Shown here piece by piece: positions 27,229 to 35,142 of a stretch of 64,000 bases of DNA. Within the stretch, counting starts at the first letter, position 1; every line of letters begins with the position of its first letter. Below the pieces are notes generated by a model. It was not told where the DNA came from. It did no database searches and was given only the letters and a program-made list of their open reading frames with translations. Location of the stretch: the NCBI GenBank assembly GCA_020632715.1, contig JACKFA010000006.1:248001-312000 (forward strand), in the 5' to 3' direction. This DNA comes from Deltaproteobacteria bacterium. GTDB lineage: Bacteria > Myxococcota_A > UBA9042 > PHBI01. The position numbers and the translations under genes were made by a program.

Positions 27229-29289
27229 TCAGAGCCCCGTCGCGGCCTGGATCCTCGCGAGGATGTTGCAGTTGGTGTCGGCGACGCGGTCGTCGAGGAG
27301 GTTCCAGCGGGTGCCGGCGGAGAAGCCGCGGGCGGGGTCGTCGCACTGGACGAGGCCCATGTCGATCTGGTGGGCGGGGTCGGAGGCGACGTAGCGGTCG
27401 GACCAGGCGTGCCAGTTCGCGCCGACGATCCCGCGGAACTGGATGAGCTGGGTCACCTGCTCGCGGTAGCGGGCGCCGCGCTGGAGCTGGTCGTCGGTGT
27501 CGTCGTGGTGCGGCACGAACGAGCCCGCGCCGCCGCGGTCGGTCCAGCCGTCGATGTGGGCGCGCACGCCGAACTCGCTGATGATGACGGGCAGGCCGGC
27601 CTCCTCCTGGATGAGGTGGACGCCGTCGGTGAACCAGGGGCGCTCGAACTCCGCCGAGCCCGTGTAGACGTTGATGCCGACGAGGTCGAAGCCGCAGGCG
27701 CCGTCGCGGGCGAGCGCGCTGAAGGGGCGATAGATGTCGGCGCTGCCGACCTCGCGCGAGGGGTCGTCGAACCAGACGTCGGGGTCGTCGGCGCTCTGGC
27801 CGGCGAAGAAGCGGTAGCGGGAGGAGTCGCTGATGGCGAGGCGGGGGCTCGCGACGAGGTGGTTCGGGTCGGCGGCGCGGACGCGGGTCGTGACCTGGCA
27901 GACCCAGGTGCGGAGGAGCTCCTCGTGGACGAAGCGCTGGAGGTCGGTGCGGCAGGTGTAGGTGCAGTCGTGCTGGTAGGGGACGGGGCGGTGGGCGCCG
28001 GTGACGACGGCGAGGAAGTCGGCGCCGGCGTAGCTGCTGCTCCAGGCGGCGTTCAGGGCGGTGAGGGTGCCGTAGCGGGTGCGGAGCCAGCGGGCGAGGG
28101 CGTGGCTCGCGCACTGGGGGGCGTCGACCGAGGAGGTGGCGGGGCAGGTGGACCAGAGCCAGAGGCGGAGGTCGCGGACGCCCTCGGCCTTGCCGCCGCT
28201 GTCGAAGAGGCCGATCTCGTTGCCGGCGTAGTAGGTGATGAGGCGGGGGTCGTCGCGGCGGGGGACGACCTTGGCGGCGACGTCGGCGTCGAGGTCGGCG
28301 AGGAAGCGCGGGTTCCAGGGGTCGCCGACGGGCTCGCCGGCGACGCCGTTCTCGAGGACGGCGCCGGTCTCGTCGCGGAGGGCGCGGTCGTCGCCGTGCG
28401 GGGTCGGGTAGATGACGACGGCGTAGGGAGCGCCGGCGCCGCCGGCGGAGGGGGGGCGGATCATCCAGGAGTCGCCGCCGTCGTCGTCGAAGTCGTTGGT
28501 CTCGCTGAAGGCGCCGACGGAGTTGAAGCAGTAGGGGCTCGTGTTGGTGGCGCCGTTGCTCTCGCCGTCGCCGAGGCGGGCCCACTCGACGTTGGCGGTG
28601 ACGCTCGGGGCGGCGCGGCGGATCCAGGCGCTCATGCCGTCGCACTGCTTGTCGCGCATCACGGTGTTGACGCCGAGGACGAAGGTGCGCTGGCCGTCCG
28701 GGTCGACGAGCCAGGTGCGCTCGCTGTCGGCGGGGGACTCGAGGTGCCAGAAGGTGGGCGGGGGCGGCGGCGTGACCGTGTCGGGGGCGGAGGCGGTGTC
28801 GGCGGGCGCGAGGGTGTCGGCGGGCGCGAGGGTGTCGGCGGGCGCGAGGGTGTCGGCGGGCGCGAGGGTGTCGGGGTCGGAGGCGGTGTCGGGGTCGGAG
28901 GCGGTGTCGGGGTCGGAGTCGGTGTCGGTGTCGGGGTCGGAGGCGGTGTCGGGGTCGGAGGCGGTGTCGGTGTCGGGGTCGGCGACGGCGTCGGGGTCGG
29001 CGTCGGCGACGGTGTCGGGGTCGGCGACCGTATCGGGGTCGGCGACCGTATCGGGGTCGGTGTCGGCGTCCGGGCCGGCGTCGGCGTCCGGAGCGGCGTC
29101 GGCGGCGGCGTCAGACGCGCCGTCCAAGTCGACGCGACCGTCGTCGCCCGCGTCGACGAGCGCGTCTCGGTCGCTCACGGTCCCCTCCTCCGCCCCCTCC
29201 GCGTCGGCCGCGCAGGCGCCGAGCGCGACGCCGAGCGCGAGAGCCAGCGCGAGCGCGAGTCGGCGCGTGCGGGAGAATGGTCCCATCAT
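27229..29289 (-). CDS. Clan GH-A glycoside hydrolase lipoprotein (GH42/GH50-like)
   Basis: 686 residues from ATG 29289, chosen for AGGGA upstream; ATG 29307 would add six residues and lacks a ribosome-binding site. The signal peptide has lipobox L-G-A-C, so the enzyme is probably anchored on the cell surface. A low-complexity Asp/Pro/Thr/Ala linker follows (about residues 35-175), built from 18-bp tandem repeats. The catalytic region starts with WLVDPDGQRTFVLGVN, a pattern known from beta-galactosidase and agarase-type TIM barrels. Glu358 in YYAGNEIG fits the acid/base and Glu572 in VIISEFG fits the nucleophile of clan GH-A. The substrate is probably a polysaccharide, but family assignment and substrate are inferred. 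Confidence 0.8.
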   Translation of the reverse strand: MMGPFSRTRRLALALALALGVALGACAADAEGAEEGTVSDRDALVDAGDDGRVDLDGASDAAADAAPDADAGPDADTDPDTVADPDTVADPDTVADADPDAVADPDTDTASDPDTASDPDTDTDSDPDTASDPDTASDPDTLAPADTLAPADTLAPADTLAPADTASAPDTVTPPPPPTFWHLESPADSERTWLVDPDGQRTFVLGVNTVMRDKQCDGMSAWIRRAAPSVTANVEWARLGDGESNGATNTSPYCFNSVGAFSETNDFDDDGGDSWMIRPPSAGGAGAPYAVVIYPTPHGDDRALRDETGAVLENGVAGEPVGDPWNPRFLADLDADVAAKVVPRRDDPRLITYYAGNEIGLFDSGGKAEGVRDLRLWLWSTCPATSSVDAPQCASHALARWLRTRYGTLTALNAAWSSSYAGADFLAVVTGAHRPVPYQHDCTYTCRTDLQRFVHEELLRTWVCQVTTRVRAADPNHLVASPRLAISDSSRYRFFAGQSADDPDVWFDDPSREVGSADIYRPFSALARDGACGFDLVGINVYTGSAEFERPWFTDGVHLIQEEAGLPVIISEFGVRAHIDGWTDRGGAGSFVPHHDDTDDQLQRGARYREQVTQLIQFRGIVGANWHAWSDRYVASDPAHQIDMGLVQCDDPARGFSAGTRWNLLDDRVADTNCNILARIQAATGL
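28796..29060. repeat. Tandem 18-bp repeats coding a Asp/Pro/Thr/Ala linker
   Basis: Four exact copies of GTGTCGGCGGGCGCGAGG lie at 28796-28867. They are followed by degenerate GTGTCGGGGTCGGAGGCG units to about 29060. They lie in frame (multiples of three) inside the glycosidase gene and code for the surface linker. Copy number could vary by slippage without breaking the frame. Confidence 0.85.
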
Positions 29290-29377
29290 CCGAGGTTCCC
29301 TGGTCATGGGGGACGAGCCGAGAACGAGGCGGCCCGGGACCAGAGTGATCGGCGGCGCGCGGGCTGTCCAGCGCGTT

Positions 29378-30010
29378 TCAGGCCGTGGCGGCCCAGGCGG
29401 GGAGGGCCTTCACGCGCTCGAGCCAGGCGGCGACGTGGGGGTGGTCGGCGAGCGGGAGGGCGGCCTCCTCGGCGCGCATGAGCGGGATCGCGAGGCCGAT
29501 GTCGGCGATCGTCAGGGCGTCGCAGACGAGCCACTCGCGGCCGTCGCCGTCGCCGAGGTGGGCGTCGAGGACCGGGGTGAGCTGCGCGAGCTCGCGCTCG
29601 GCGCGGGCGATGGCGGCGGCGTCGGGGTCGCCGGCGCCGAAGAGCCCCTTCATCCAGCGCTCCCAGGTGAGGACGCCGATGGGCGGGAGCCAGTGCTGCG
29701 TGCCCCAGAAGAGCCAGCGGTTGACGTCGGCGCGGGCGGCGGGGGCGGTGGGGTAGACGGTCTGCCCGGGGGTGAGGTCGGCGAGGTACTGCATGATCGC
29801 CATCGACTCCCAGAGGACGAAGTCGCCGTGGACGAGGACCGGGATCTTGGCGTTCGGGTTCAGCGCCGTCAGACGCGCGCGGTCGACGGGGTTCCGGAGG
29901 TCCGCGAGGAGGTCGAGCTCCACGTCGAGGCCGAGGTGCGCGACGAGGAACGTCACGCGGCGCGCCGAGGACGAGAACGGGTTCATGAGCAGGCGAAGCG
30001 GGGCTGACAT
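29378..30010 (-). CDS. Glutathione S-transferase
   Basis: 210 residues, ATG at 30010 with AGGAG 5 nt upstream. The N-terminal thioredoxin-like domain carries NAKIPVLVHGDFVLWESMAI, the family signature with the cis-proline and the Glu-Ser pair that binds glutathione. Residues about 90-205 form the all-helical C-terminal domain with ALTIADIGLAIPL (the N-capping T-x-A-D box). GSTs conjugate glutathione to electrophiles or act as glutathione-dependent reductases or isomerases in the cytoplasm. The gene is transcribed divergently from a MarR regulator. The gap contains two palindromes, so induction by an electrophile or phenolic compound through MarR is likely. Confidence 0.9.
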   Translation of the reverse strand: MSAPLRLLMNPFSSSARRVTFLVAHLGLDVELDLLADLRNPVDRARLTALNPNAKIPVLVHGDFVLWESMAIMQYLADLTPGQTVYPTAPAARADVNRWLFWGTQHWLPPIGVLTWERWMKGLFGAGDPDAAAIARAERELAQLTPVLDAHLGDGDGREWLVCDALTIADIGLAIPLMRAEEAALPLADHPHVAAWLERVKALPAWAATA

Positions 30011-30055
30011 GGGAGCTCCTGGTCGGGGCGCGAGCTTGACGCGGGTCGGTTGGGA

Positions 30056-30105
30056 TGACAGCTTGCTGTCATGGGCAAGGTCGCAGATCGACAGCATGCT
30101 GTCAA
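30056..30105. promoter_or_regulatory. Two palindromic operators in the GST/MarR promoter region
   Basis: Operator 1 at 30056-30071 is TGACAGCTTGCTGTCA (7-bp arms, 2-bp centre). Operator 2 at 30090-30103 is the perfect palindrome GACAGCATGCTGTC. They share the half-site GACAGC, and their centres are 33 bp apart, about three helical turns, so both lie on one DNA face. A TTGACA on the minus strand (30105-30100) overlaps operator 2 and could be the -35 element of the GST promoter. These are the probable binding sites of the adjacent MarR protein. Confidence 0.85.
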
Positions 30106-30109
30106 TGGT

Positions 30110-30580
30110 ATGGGCGAGGACCCGGGGGAGGTCGCCGCGGGGGCGGCGCGGACGGCGGCGGGGGCGGCGTTCTCGGCGCTCGTCGAGGCCGTGTTCCGGC
30201 TGAACGGGCGGCTCGTCGCGGCGGGGGACGCGCTCGCGGCGCCGGCCGGGCTCACGAGCGCGCGGTGGCAGGTGCTCGCGGCGGTGGAGGACGCGCCGGC
30301 CTCGGTCGCGGACGTGGCGCGGACGCTCGGCAACGCGCGACAGAGCGTGCAGCGCGTGGCGGACGTGCTCGCGGAGGAGGGCCTCTGCGCGTGGGCGCCG
30401 AACCCGGCGCACCAGCGGGCGAAGCTGCTCGTGCTCACCGAGGCCGGGCGCGACGCGCTCGCGCGGGTCGGGGCGCGGCAGGCGACGTGGGCGAACGGGA
30501 TCGGCGAGCGCGTCGGCGAGGCGTCGCTCCGGGAGGCGGCGGCGACGCTCCGGCGCGCGATCGAGGCGCTCGGTCAGTAG
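30110..30580 (+). CDS. MarR-family transcriptional regulator
   Basis: 156 residues from ATG 30110. An in-frame ATG at 30071 would add 13 residues but overlaps operator 1, so the downstream start is preferred. No clear ribosome-binding site precedes either start; a leaderless transcript is possible. The protein has the winged-helix fold of the family: LTSARWQVLAAVEDAPASVADVARTLGNARQSVQRVADVLAEEGL holds the recognition helix, followed by a wing (NPAHQRAKLLVLTEAG) and a C-terminal dimerisation helix. It probably represses itself and the divergent GST gene until a ligand binds. Its stop codon directly abuts that of the convergent DUF123-SfsA gene. Confidence 0.88.
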   Translation: MGEDPGEVAAGAARTAAGAAFSALVEAVFRLNGRLVAAGDALAAPAGLTSARWQVLAAVEDAPASVADVARTLGNARQSVQRVADVLAEEGLCAWAPNPAHQRAKLLVLTEAGRDALARVGARQATWANGIGERVGEASLREAAATLRRAIEALGQ

Positions 30581-31708
30581 CTAGGACGCGCGGTCGACGA
30601 CCGGGATGGGGCCCCGGAGCCACGCCTCGGCCGGGGTGACGCGGCTCTCGAAGGCGACGACGCGCACGCCGCGGGCGATCGCCGCGCGGACGGCCGCGAG
30701 CCAGCCGGGGTCGGCGCCCGCCTCCACGAGGAGGCGGCGCGCGCGCCGCTGGACGACGAACGCGGCGACGGCGAGCTCGCCGGCCGCGACGAGGTCGCCG
30801 AGGAGCGCGAGGTGGGCGGCGCCGCGGGTCGAGGGCGTGCGGGAGAGCAGCGCGTCGTCGCCGTCGGCGACGCTCGTCGACTTGACCTCGAGCCAGGCGC
30901 GGCGCCCGTCGCCGAGCGTCACCCGGAAGTCGAGGCGGTGCCGATCGAGGCGCACCTCGCGCGCGACGGCGACGGCGGGGCCGAGGTCCGCGGCGAGGGG
31001 GTGCCCCGCGGCGAGCCAGGCGGCGAGGAGGTCCTCCGCGGCGCTCGCGGCGAGGGCGACCCACTGCCCGTCGACGCGGGCGCGGGTCGCGGTGAAGCGG
31101 GTCTTGCGGGCGGGGTCGGCGTTGGGCTGTAGGAGGAGCGCGCAGCCGGGCGAGAGGACGCCGATGAGGCGCGCCGTGTTCGGGAGGTAGGCGGCGACGA
31201 CCTCGCCGGAGGCGAGCCGGGCGTCGACGCCGAAGCGGTGGCGGCGCGCGACGAGCGTGGCGGGGACGCCCTCGGCGGGGTCGAGGAGGCCGGGGAGGGC
31301 GGCGCCCTCGGGGACGTGGACGAGGTGGCCGGCGCAGCCGCAGTCGCTCGCGCCGAAGCCGGGGACGACGCGGCGGGCGCCCGGGAGGGCGGCGACGGCG
31401 TCGGCGAGGCCGCACTCGGGGCCGGTCGCGCCCGCGAGGAGTCGCCCCTCGACCCAGCGCGCGGCTTCGCGGAGGTAGTCGACGTGCCAGCGGAGGCGCT
31501 TGTCGCCGCGGCGGCGGTGGCGCGCGAGGCGGGCGGCGAGCTGCCGCTGGGCGCTCCCGACGTAGACGAGGTCGCCCGCGGGGAACGGGCGGGCGCCGAG
31601 GGCGCCGATGGCGAGCTCGACGGGCGCGTCGAGGCACATGACGGCGAGGTAGTGGCCGCTGTCGGGGGCTGGGGTCAGAAGCGGTAGCCCTTCTTGCTCA
31701 GGATCCAC
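30581..31708 (-). CDS. DUF123 (GIY-YIG-like) / SfsA fusion protein
   Basis: 375 residues from GTG 31708, with GGAG 9 nt upstream. Residues about 18-135 match DUF123, a GIY-YIG-related domain (YLAVMCLDAP...GDLVYVGSAQRQLAARLARHRR...LRWHVDYL). Residues about 148-365 match SfsA, the sugar fermentation stimulation protein fold related to nucleases (VARRHRFGVDARL, LPNTARL, PARKT, REVRLDRHRLDF, WLEVKSTS, STRGAAHL). SfsA proteins bind nucleic acid and their core resembles PD-(D/E)xK nucleases. The two-domain fusion suggests a nucleic-acid-processing protein with two nuclease-like modules. Activity is not known. Its stop touches the MarR stop end to end with no gap. Confidence 0.87.
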   Translation of the reverse strand: MDPEQEGLPLLTPAPDSGHYLAVMCLDAPVELAIGALGARPFPAGDLVYVGSAQRQLAARLARHRRRGDKRLRWHVDYLREAARWVEGRLLAGATGPECGLADAVAALPGARRVVPGFGASDCGCAGHLVHVPEGAALPGLLDPAEGVPATLVARRHRFGVDARLASGEVVAAYLPNTARLIGVLSPGCALLLQPNADPARKTRFTATRARVDGQWVALAASAAEDLLAAWLAAGHPLAADLGPAVAVAREVRLDRHRLDFRVTLGDGRRAWLEVKSTSVADGDDALLSRTPSTRGAAHLALLGDLVAAGELAVAAFVVQRRARRLLVEAGADPGWLAAVRAAIARGVRVVAFESRVTPAEAWLRGPIPVVDRAS

Positions 31709-31809
31709 GAGGTGCGGCTCCGGCGCGCGCGAGCGCGCGTGCCACGCCGGGATGATGCGCCGAAAACAGGGCAGGCGAAACCTGCGTCGCCTCGTGCGAT
31801 GATGCGCCC

Positions 31810-33018
31810 ATGCTCCCCGCGACCTCGCGCGCGCTCGCGCTCCTCCTCCCCCTCGCGCTCCTCGACGGGTGCCGGGGGCCGGCGCCGGAACCCCCGGTCG
31901 CGCCCGCCTGGCCCGCCGCCGCGGCGACGGACACCGCGGGGCCCACAGCGCCGAGCGGGCCGGCCTCGCCGGGCCTCGGCCGCCTCGCGGACGCGATCGC
32001 CGCCGCCCGACCTCCCGCGCCGGTCCCCGCCGCGACGGCGCCCGCCGACGACCTCGGCGACATCGACGTCCTCGAGCTCCGAGAGAGCGCGGGCGTCGTC
32101 TGGGCGCTGGTCTCGGCGGCGGGGGAGGGCGCCGAGTTGCGCCCGCTCACGGGCGACGGCGTCGGTGAGAGCGTCGGCGCGACCCTGACGCCCGCGGCGC
32201 TCCTGCCGGCGCCGGCGGGCGTGGTCGCGGCGTCCGAGGGCGGCGTCCGCTGGTTCCGCGCGGGGCGGGAGCCGGTCGTGCTCGCGGAGCGCGGTGGGCG
32301 CTGGGGGACCGCCGGCGAGGGCGGGCGGATCTGGTGGGCCGCGTGCGAGGAGGACGGCGACTGCGCGCTCGGTGGGGTGGACGTGGGCGACGACGCCGGC
32401 CCCGCCGTGGTCGTGCCCGGCGCGCGCTTCGCCGTGGTGACGGGGCTCGCCTGGTGGCGCGGGCGCCTCGTGGTGGCGGGGCGGAAGCGCGACCCGCGCG
32501 AGGGGACGCCGCCGACGCAGGCGGAGATCGACGCGCAGGCGCGCTGGGTCATGGCGGGCGGCGGGGCGCTGCCGCCGGGGGCGCGCTACGCGCCGGGCTT
32601 CCTCGCGCTCGTGGCGCCGGAGACCGGCGAGGCGGAGGTCTGGCCGTTCCCGCAGCACCGGCCGGTCGCGGTGGCGCCGACGGCGGACGGCGCAGCGCTC
32701 CTCGTCGCGACGGAGGGGACCCCCGAGAAGGGCTTCACGGACGGCGTCCTCGCGCGGGTGCCGGCCGAGGACGGGCCCTGGACCGTGCTCGCCGCGGGCC
32801 TCACGTTCCCCGAGGACCTCTCGGTGCGGGGGCAGCGCGCGTGCTTCCGCGAGATGCCGCGCGACCGCTTCGCCGTCACGTGCGTCGACCTCGCGGGCGG
32901 GGCGGTGACGCGCCCGGTCGACGAGGCGTGGAACGTGCTGGCGTTCGTCGACCAGGGCGCGAGCGTCACGTGGGCGGTGCTCACGCGCGGCGTGCACCGG
33001 CGCGCCTTCGGGCGCTGA
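31810..33018 (+). CDS. Lipoprotein of unknown function
   Basis: 402 residues from ATG 31810. The signal peptide ends in lipobox L-D-G-C (Cys21). The Asp after Leu is at the -2 position, not at +2, so outer-membrane sorting is still expected. A Pro/Ala-rich linker spans about residues 22-80. The rest contains several short beta-rich segments with Trp and Gly (GVVWALV, GGVRWFRAG, GLAWWRGRLVVAG, YAPGFLALV), which suggests a beta-propeller-like fold. Four cysteines lie in pairs (ACEEDGDC and, later, RACFREMPRDRFAVTC). No family was recognised. It is divergent from the DUF123-SfsA gene. Between them GATGATGCGCC occurs twice (31751-31761 and 31798-31808). Confidence 0.75.
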   Translation: MLPATSRALALLLPLALLDGCRGPAPEPPVAPAWPAAAATDTAGPTAPSGPASPGLGRLADAIAAARPPAPVPAATAPADDLGDIDVLELRESAGVVWALVSAAGEGAELRPLTGDGVGESVGATLTPAALLPAPAGVVAASEGGVRWFRAGREPVVLAERGGRWGTAGEGGRIWWAACEEDGDCALGGVDVGDDAGPAVVVPGARFAVVTGLAWWRGRLVVAGRKRDPREGTPPTQAEIDAQARWVMAGGGALPPGARYAPGFLALVAPETGEAEVWPFPQHRPVAVAPTADGAALLVATEGTPEKGFTDGVLARVPAEDGPWTVLAAGLTFPEDLSVRGQRACFREMPRDRFAVTCVDLAGGAVTRPVDEAWNVLAFVDQGASVTWAVLTRGVHRRAFGR

Positions 33019-33045
33019 CCGCCCGGGCCGTCGCGCCGCTCGGGC

Positions 33046-34125
33046 TCAGGGGCAGCGGCGGGCGTGGACCGTGAAGACGAGGTCCTTGTCGGTGTTGGTG
33101 AAGGTCGTGCCGTTCGGGTTGACGCCCGAGAGGTCGGCGCTCGGGTAGACGCCGAAGGTCGTCGGGATCGCGCGCTCGCCCGTGGTCCACGTGAGGCTGA
33201 AGCTCATGACGTTGTTCGGGTTCGCGGGGCGCGCGGGCGGGGTGAAGACGAAGGTGTAGGTGCCCGGGCCGGTGACCGCGACCGGCGCGGAGGAGCGGGT
33301 CGCGCCGCTGATGGAGGTCGCGACGACGGCGGTGACGTCGCCCATGTCCTGGCCGAGGTAGACCTCGACGCGCTCGACCTCGAAGCTCGAGCCGAGCCAG
33401 GTCTCGCCGAGGTCGCGGCCGTCGTAGACCTGCGTGACCCGGGTCTTGGCGTCGATCCAGTGGGTCGTCGGCCCGGGGCTCGTGGGGGCGGGGCGCGCCG
33501 GCGCGAGGCACTCGTCGTCGCCGCAGCTCATGGTGTCGGCCGAGCAGATGCTGCACAGCGTGCCGGCGTAGGGGGCGTCGCAGAGGCAGGTGCCGGCGCC
33601 GTCGACGCCGTCGTCGCAGGTGCCGTGGACGCAGCCCGGGCCGCCGGTCTCCTCGTCGACCGGGCACGCGATGGCGCAGTCGGCGCCCGCGTAGCCGGCG
33701 TCGCACTCGGCGCAGGCGGCGGAGCCCTCGGCGCAGGTGCCGTGGGCGCAGGCGCAGGCGACGGCGGTGTCGGCGGGCGCGGTGTCCTCGGCGACGGCGG
33801 TGTCCTCGGCGACGGCGGTGTCCTCGGCGACGGCGGTGTCCTCGGTGTCGGCGACGGTCGTGTCGTCGGCGACGGCGGTGTCGGCTGTGTCGGCGGCCGT
33901 CGTGTCGTCGAGGGCGTTGGTGTCGGCGACGACGGTGTCCGCGGGGGGCGCGGCGTCGCTGGTGTCGGCCGTCGCGTCCTCCGCGGCGGTGTCGGCGCCG
34001 GAGACCGCGTCCGTGGCGGTGTCCGCGGCCACGGAGGTGTCGCCGCTCGCGCCGCCGCCGTCGGACCCGCAGGCGCCCGCTCCCATGAGACCCGTCACGA
34101 CCAGGATCGCCATCACGCCGCGCAT
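33046..34125 (-). CDS. Lipoprotein with repetitive linker and EGF-like Cys-rich core
   Basis: 359 residues, ATG at 34125, with GGAG 6 nt upstream. The signal peptide leads to a lipobox A-G-A-C (Cys19). Residues about 25-125 are an Ala/Asp/Thr linker containing AEDTAV repeats. Residues about 125-205 hold EGF-like Cys patterns (CACAHGTC, CAECDAGYAGADC, CLCDAPYAGTLC). The C-terminal 150 residues look like a beta-sandwich (THWIDAKTRVTQVYDGRDLGETWLG and later TYTFVFTPP) and end in a single Cys. This design is common among myxobacterial surface lipoproteins. The role is unknown; protein or glycan binding is a guess. It is convergent with the preceding lipoprotein gene (27-bp gap). Confidence 0.8.
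   Translation of the reverse strand: MRGVMAILVVTGLMGAGACGSDGGGASGDTSVAADTATDAVSGADTAAEDATADTSDAAPPADTVVADTNALDDTTAADTADTAVADDTTVADTEDTAVAEDTAVAEDTAVAEDTAPADTAVACACAHGTCAEGSAACAECDAGYAGADCAIACPVDEETGGPGCVHGTCDDGVDGAGTCLCDAPYAGTLCSICSADTMSCGDDECLAPARPAPTSPGPTTHWIDAKTRVTQVYDGRDLGETWLGSSFEVERVEVYLGQDMGDVTAVVATSISGATRSSAPVAVTGPGTYTFVFTPPARPANPNNVMSFSLTWTTGERAIPTTFGVYPSADLSGVNPNGTTFTNTDKDLVFTVHARRCP
33784..33837. repeat. Three exact 18-bp tandem repeats in a lipoprotein linker
   Basis: Three copies of GTCCTCGGCGACGGCGGT code for the AEDTAV repeats of the linker on the minus strand. Degenerate copies flank them on both sides. Confidence 0.85.
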
Positions 34126-34506
34126 CGCACGCTCCAGTCCCGGCCGGCGGCCGGGTCACGAAGAGAGAGGTTGGTTCGCCTCCACCTCAACACGGGCGTC
34201 GGGTCGGCCGGAAGCACGATACGCCCCACGTGGGAACGGCGTGGGATGGTCCGATGCGCAGGAGAGGCGCGTGGATGGCGGTGTTCGCCGCTCGGGCCGG
34301 GAGTCCCCGGCGTATGTGGCCCGTCGACCCCGAGGAACGCCGCCAAAACGGGCGTCGGCGCGCGGGCCGCGGCGGGAGGACGGCCTCGGAGGCGGGTCTC
34401 CGCGCGGGGGCGTCGCCGCGGGGCGGCTGGTCCGGGTCTTGCGCAGGGGGCCTCCGCGGCCGCGGCGGGTGGGACGACCCCACCCCGAGGCCGGAGGAGG
34501 TCCCGA
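34126..34506. other. Intergenic region between divergent genes
   Basis: 381 bp between the EGF-like lipoprotein and the GTG start at 34507. It contains a perfect hairpin CCCGGCC-GGC-GGCCGGG at 34139-34155, just upstream of the minus-strand gene, and the palindrome CCCACGTGGG at 34225-34234, a possible regulator site. Next to the downstream gene is a strong ribosome-binding site, GGAGGAGG at 34493-34500. I see no convincing gene in it, though some frames are open. Confidence 0.5.
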
Positions 34507-35142
34507 GTGACGACGCGCGTGAGAGGAGAGCAGGAGAAGGACCCGCGGCGCGCGAGCGCCGCGACGCACGACGAGACGACGGCCGGGCGCGGAGGCAGCG
34601 CGCGGCACGACGCCTTGCGGTCGGCGGGCGGCCTCGCCGAGCAGGAGGCGATGCTCGCGCCGGGCGGGGCGCTCGACCCGGTGCCGATGTTCCACGGCGC
34701 GGCACCACCGGGGAAGGAGGCGGTGGATGGCGCTTGCCCGAAGGGCACCCTCGGGCGCTATGCCGACCCGGCCCCGTACGCGTGGTCGGTCACGTTCACG
34801 CGGACCATGCCGAGCGGCGGCGGCCGTCAGAGCGGCAGGCGCGAGACGGTCACCATCGAAGGGCACTACGAGGCGGTGCTCCTCGCCGAGCCCAACGCGC
34901 ACCTGCACGTGTCCGCCAACACCGTCGGGAGCCTCTACAACGGGACGGAGACCCGCGTCACGAAGCGCGGCGGCAAGGTGCTGGAGGAGGAGAGCAAGCC
35001 CCTCGATGACACCGTCGGGCAGAACAAGGTCCGATTCGCGCGCGCCCTCGCGGTCGCTCAAGAGGAGGCGGTGCCGGGCACCAAGGTGGAGTCGAAGGCC
35101 CCGTCGGACGCGACCGAGGCGGAAGCGAGGTGGTGCCGATGA
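34507..35142 (+). CDS. Unknown protein, first gene of a coupled pair
   Basis: 211 residues from GTG 34507, supported by GGAGGAGG six nucleotides upstream. No signal peptide or membrane helix is present. The first 45 residues are charged and probably disordered. They are followed by GGLAEQEAMLAPGG..PVPMFHG. A beta-rich domain spans about residues 85-160 (APYAWSVTFTRT, ETVTIEGHYEAVLLAEPNAHLHV). The C-terminus is Lys/Glu-rich. The L-x-E-Q-E-x-M-L-x-P pattern resembles a motif I associate with N-termini of proteins linked to extracellular contractile injection systems; this is a weak resemblance only. Its stop overlaps the start of the next gene (ATGA at 35139-35142), so the two are translated together. 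Confidence 0.72.
   Translation: MTTRVRGEQEKDPRRASAATHDETTAGRGGSARHDALRSAGGLAEQEAMLAPGGALDPVPMFHGAAPPGKEAVDGACPKGTLGRYADPAPYAWSVTFTRTMPSGGGRQSGRRETVTIEGHYEAVLLAEPNAHLHVSANTVGSLYNGTETRVTKRGGKVLEEESKPLDDTVGQNKVRFARALAVAQEEAVPGTKVESKAPSDATEAEARWCR

Noticed and set aside
31675..32997. Minus-strand open frame opposite the lipoprotein at 31810
   Set aside because: Its translation is low-complexity and Arg/Pro-rich, whereas the plus strand has a lipoprotein signal and balanced composition.
34230..34506. Possible small gene upstream of the coupled pair
   Set aside because: The open frames are Arg/Gly-rich, lack a ribosome-binding site and run on into the next gene in another frame.
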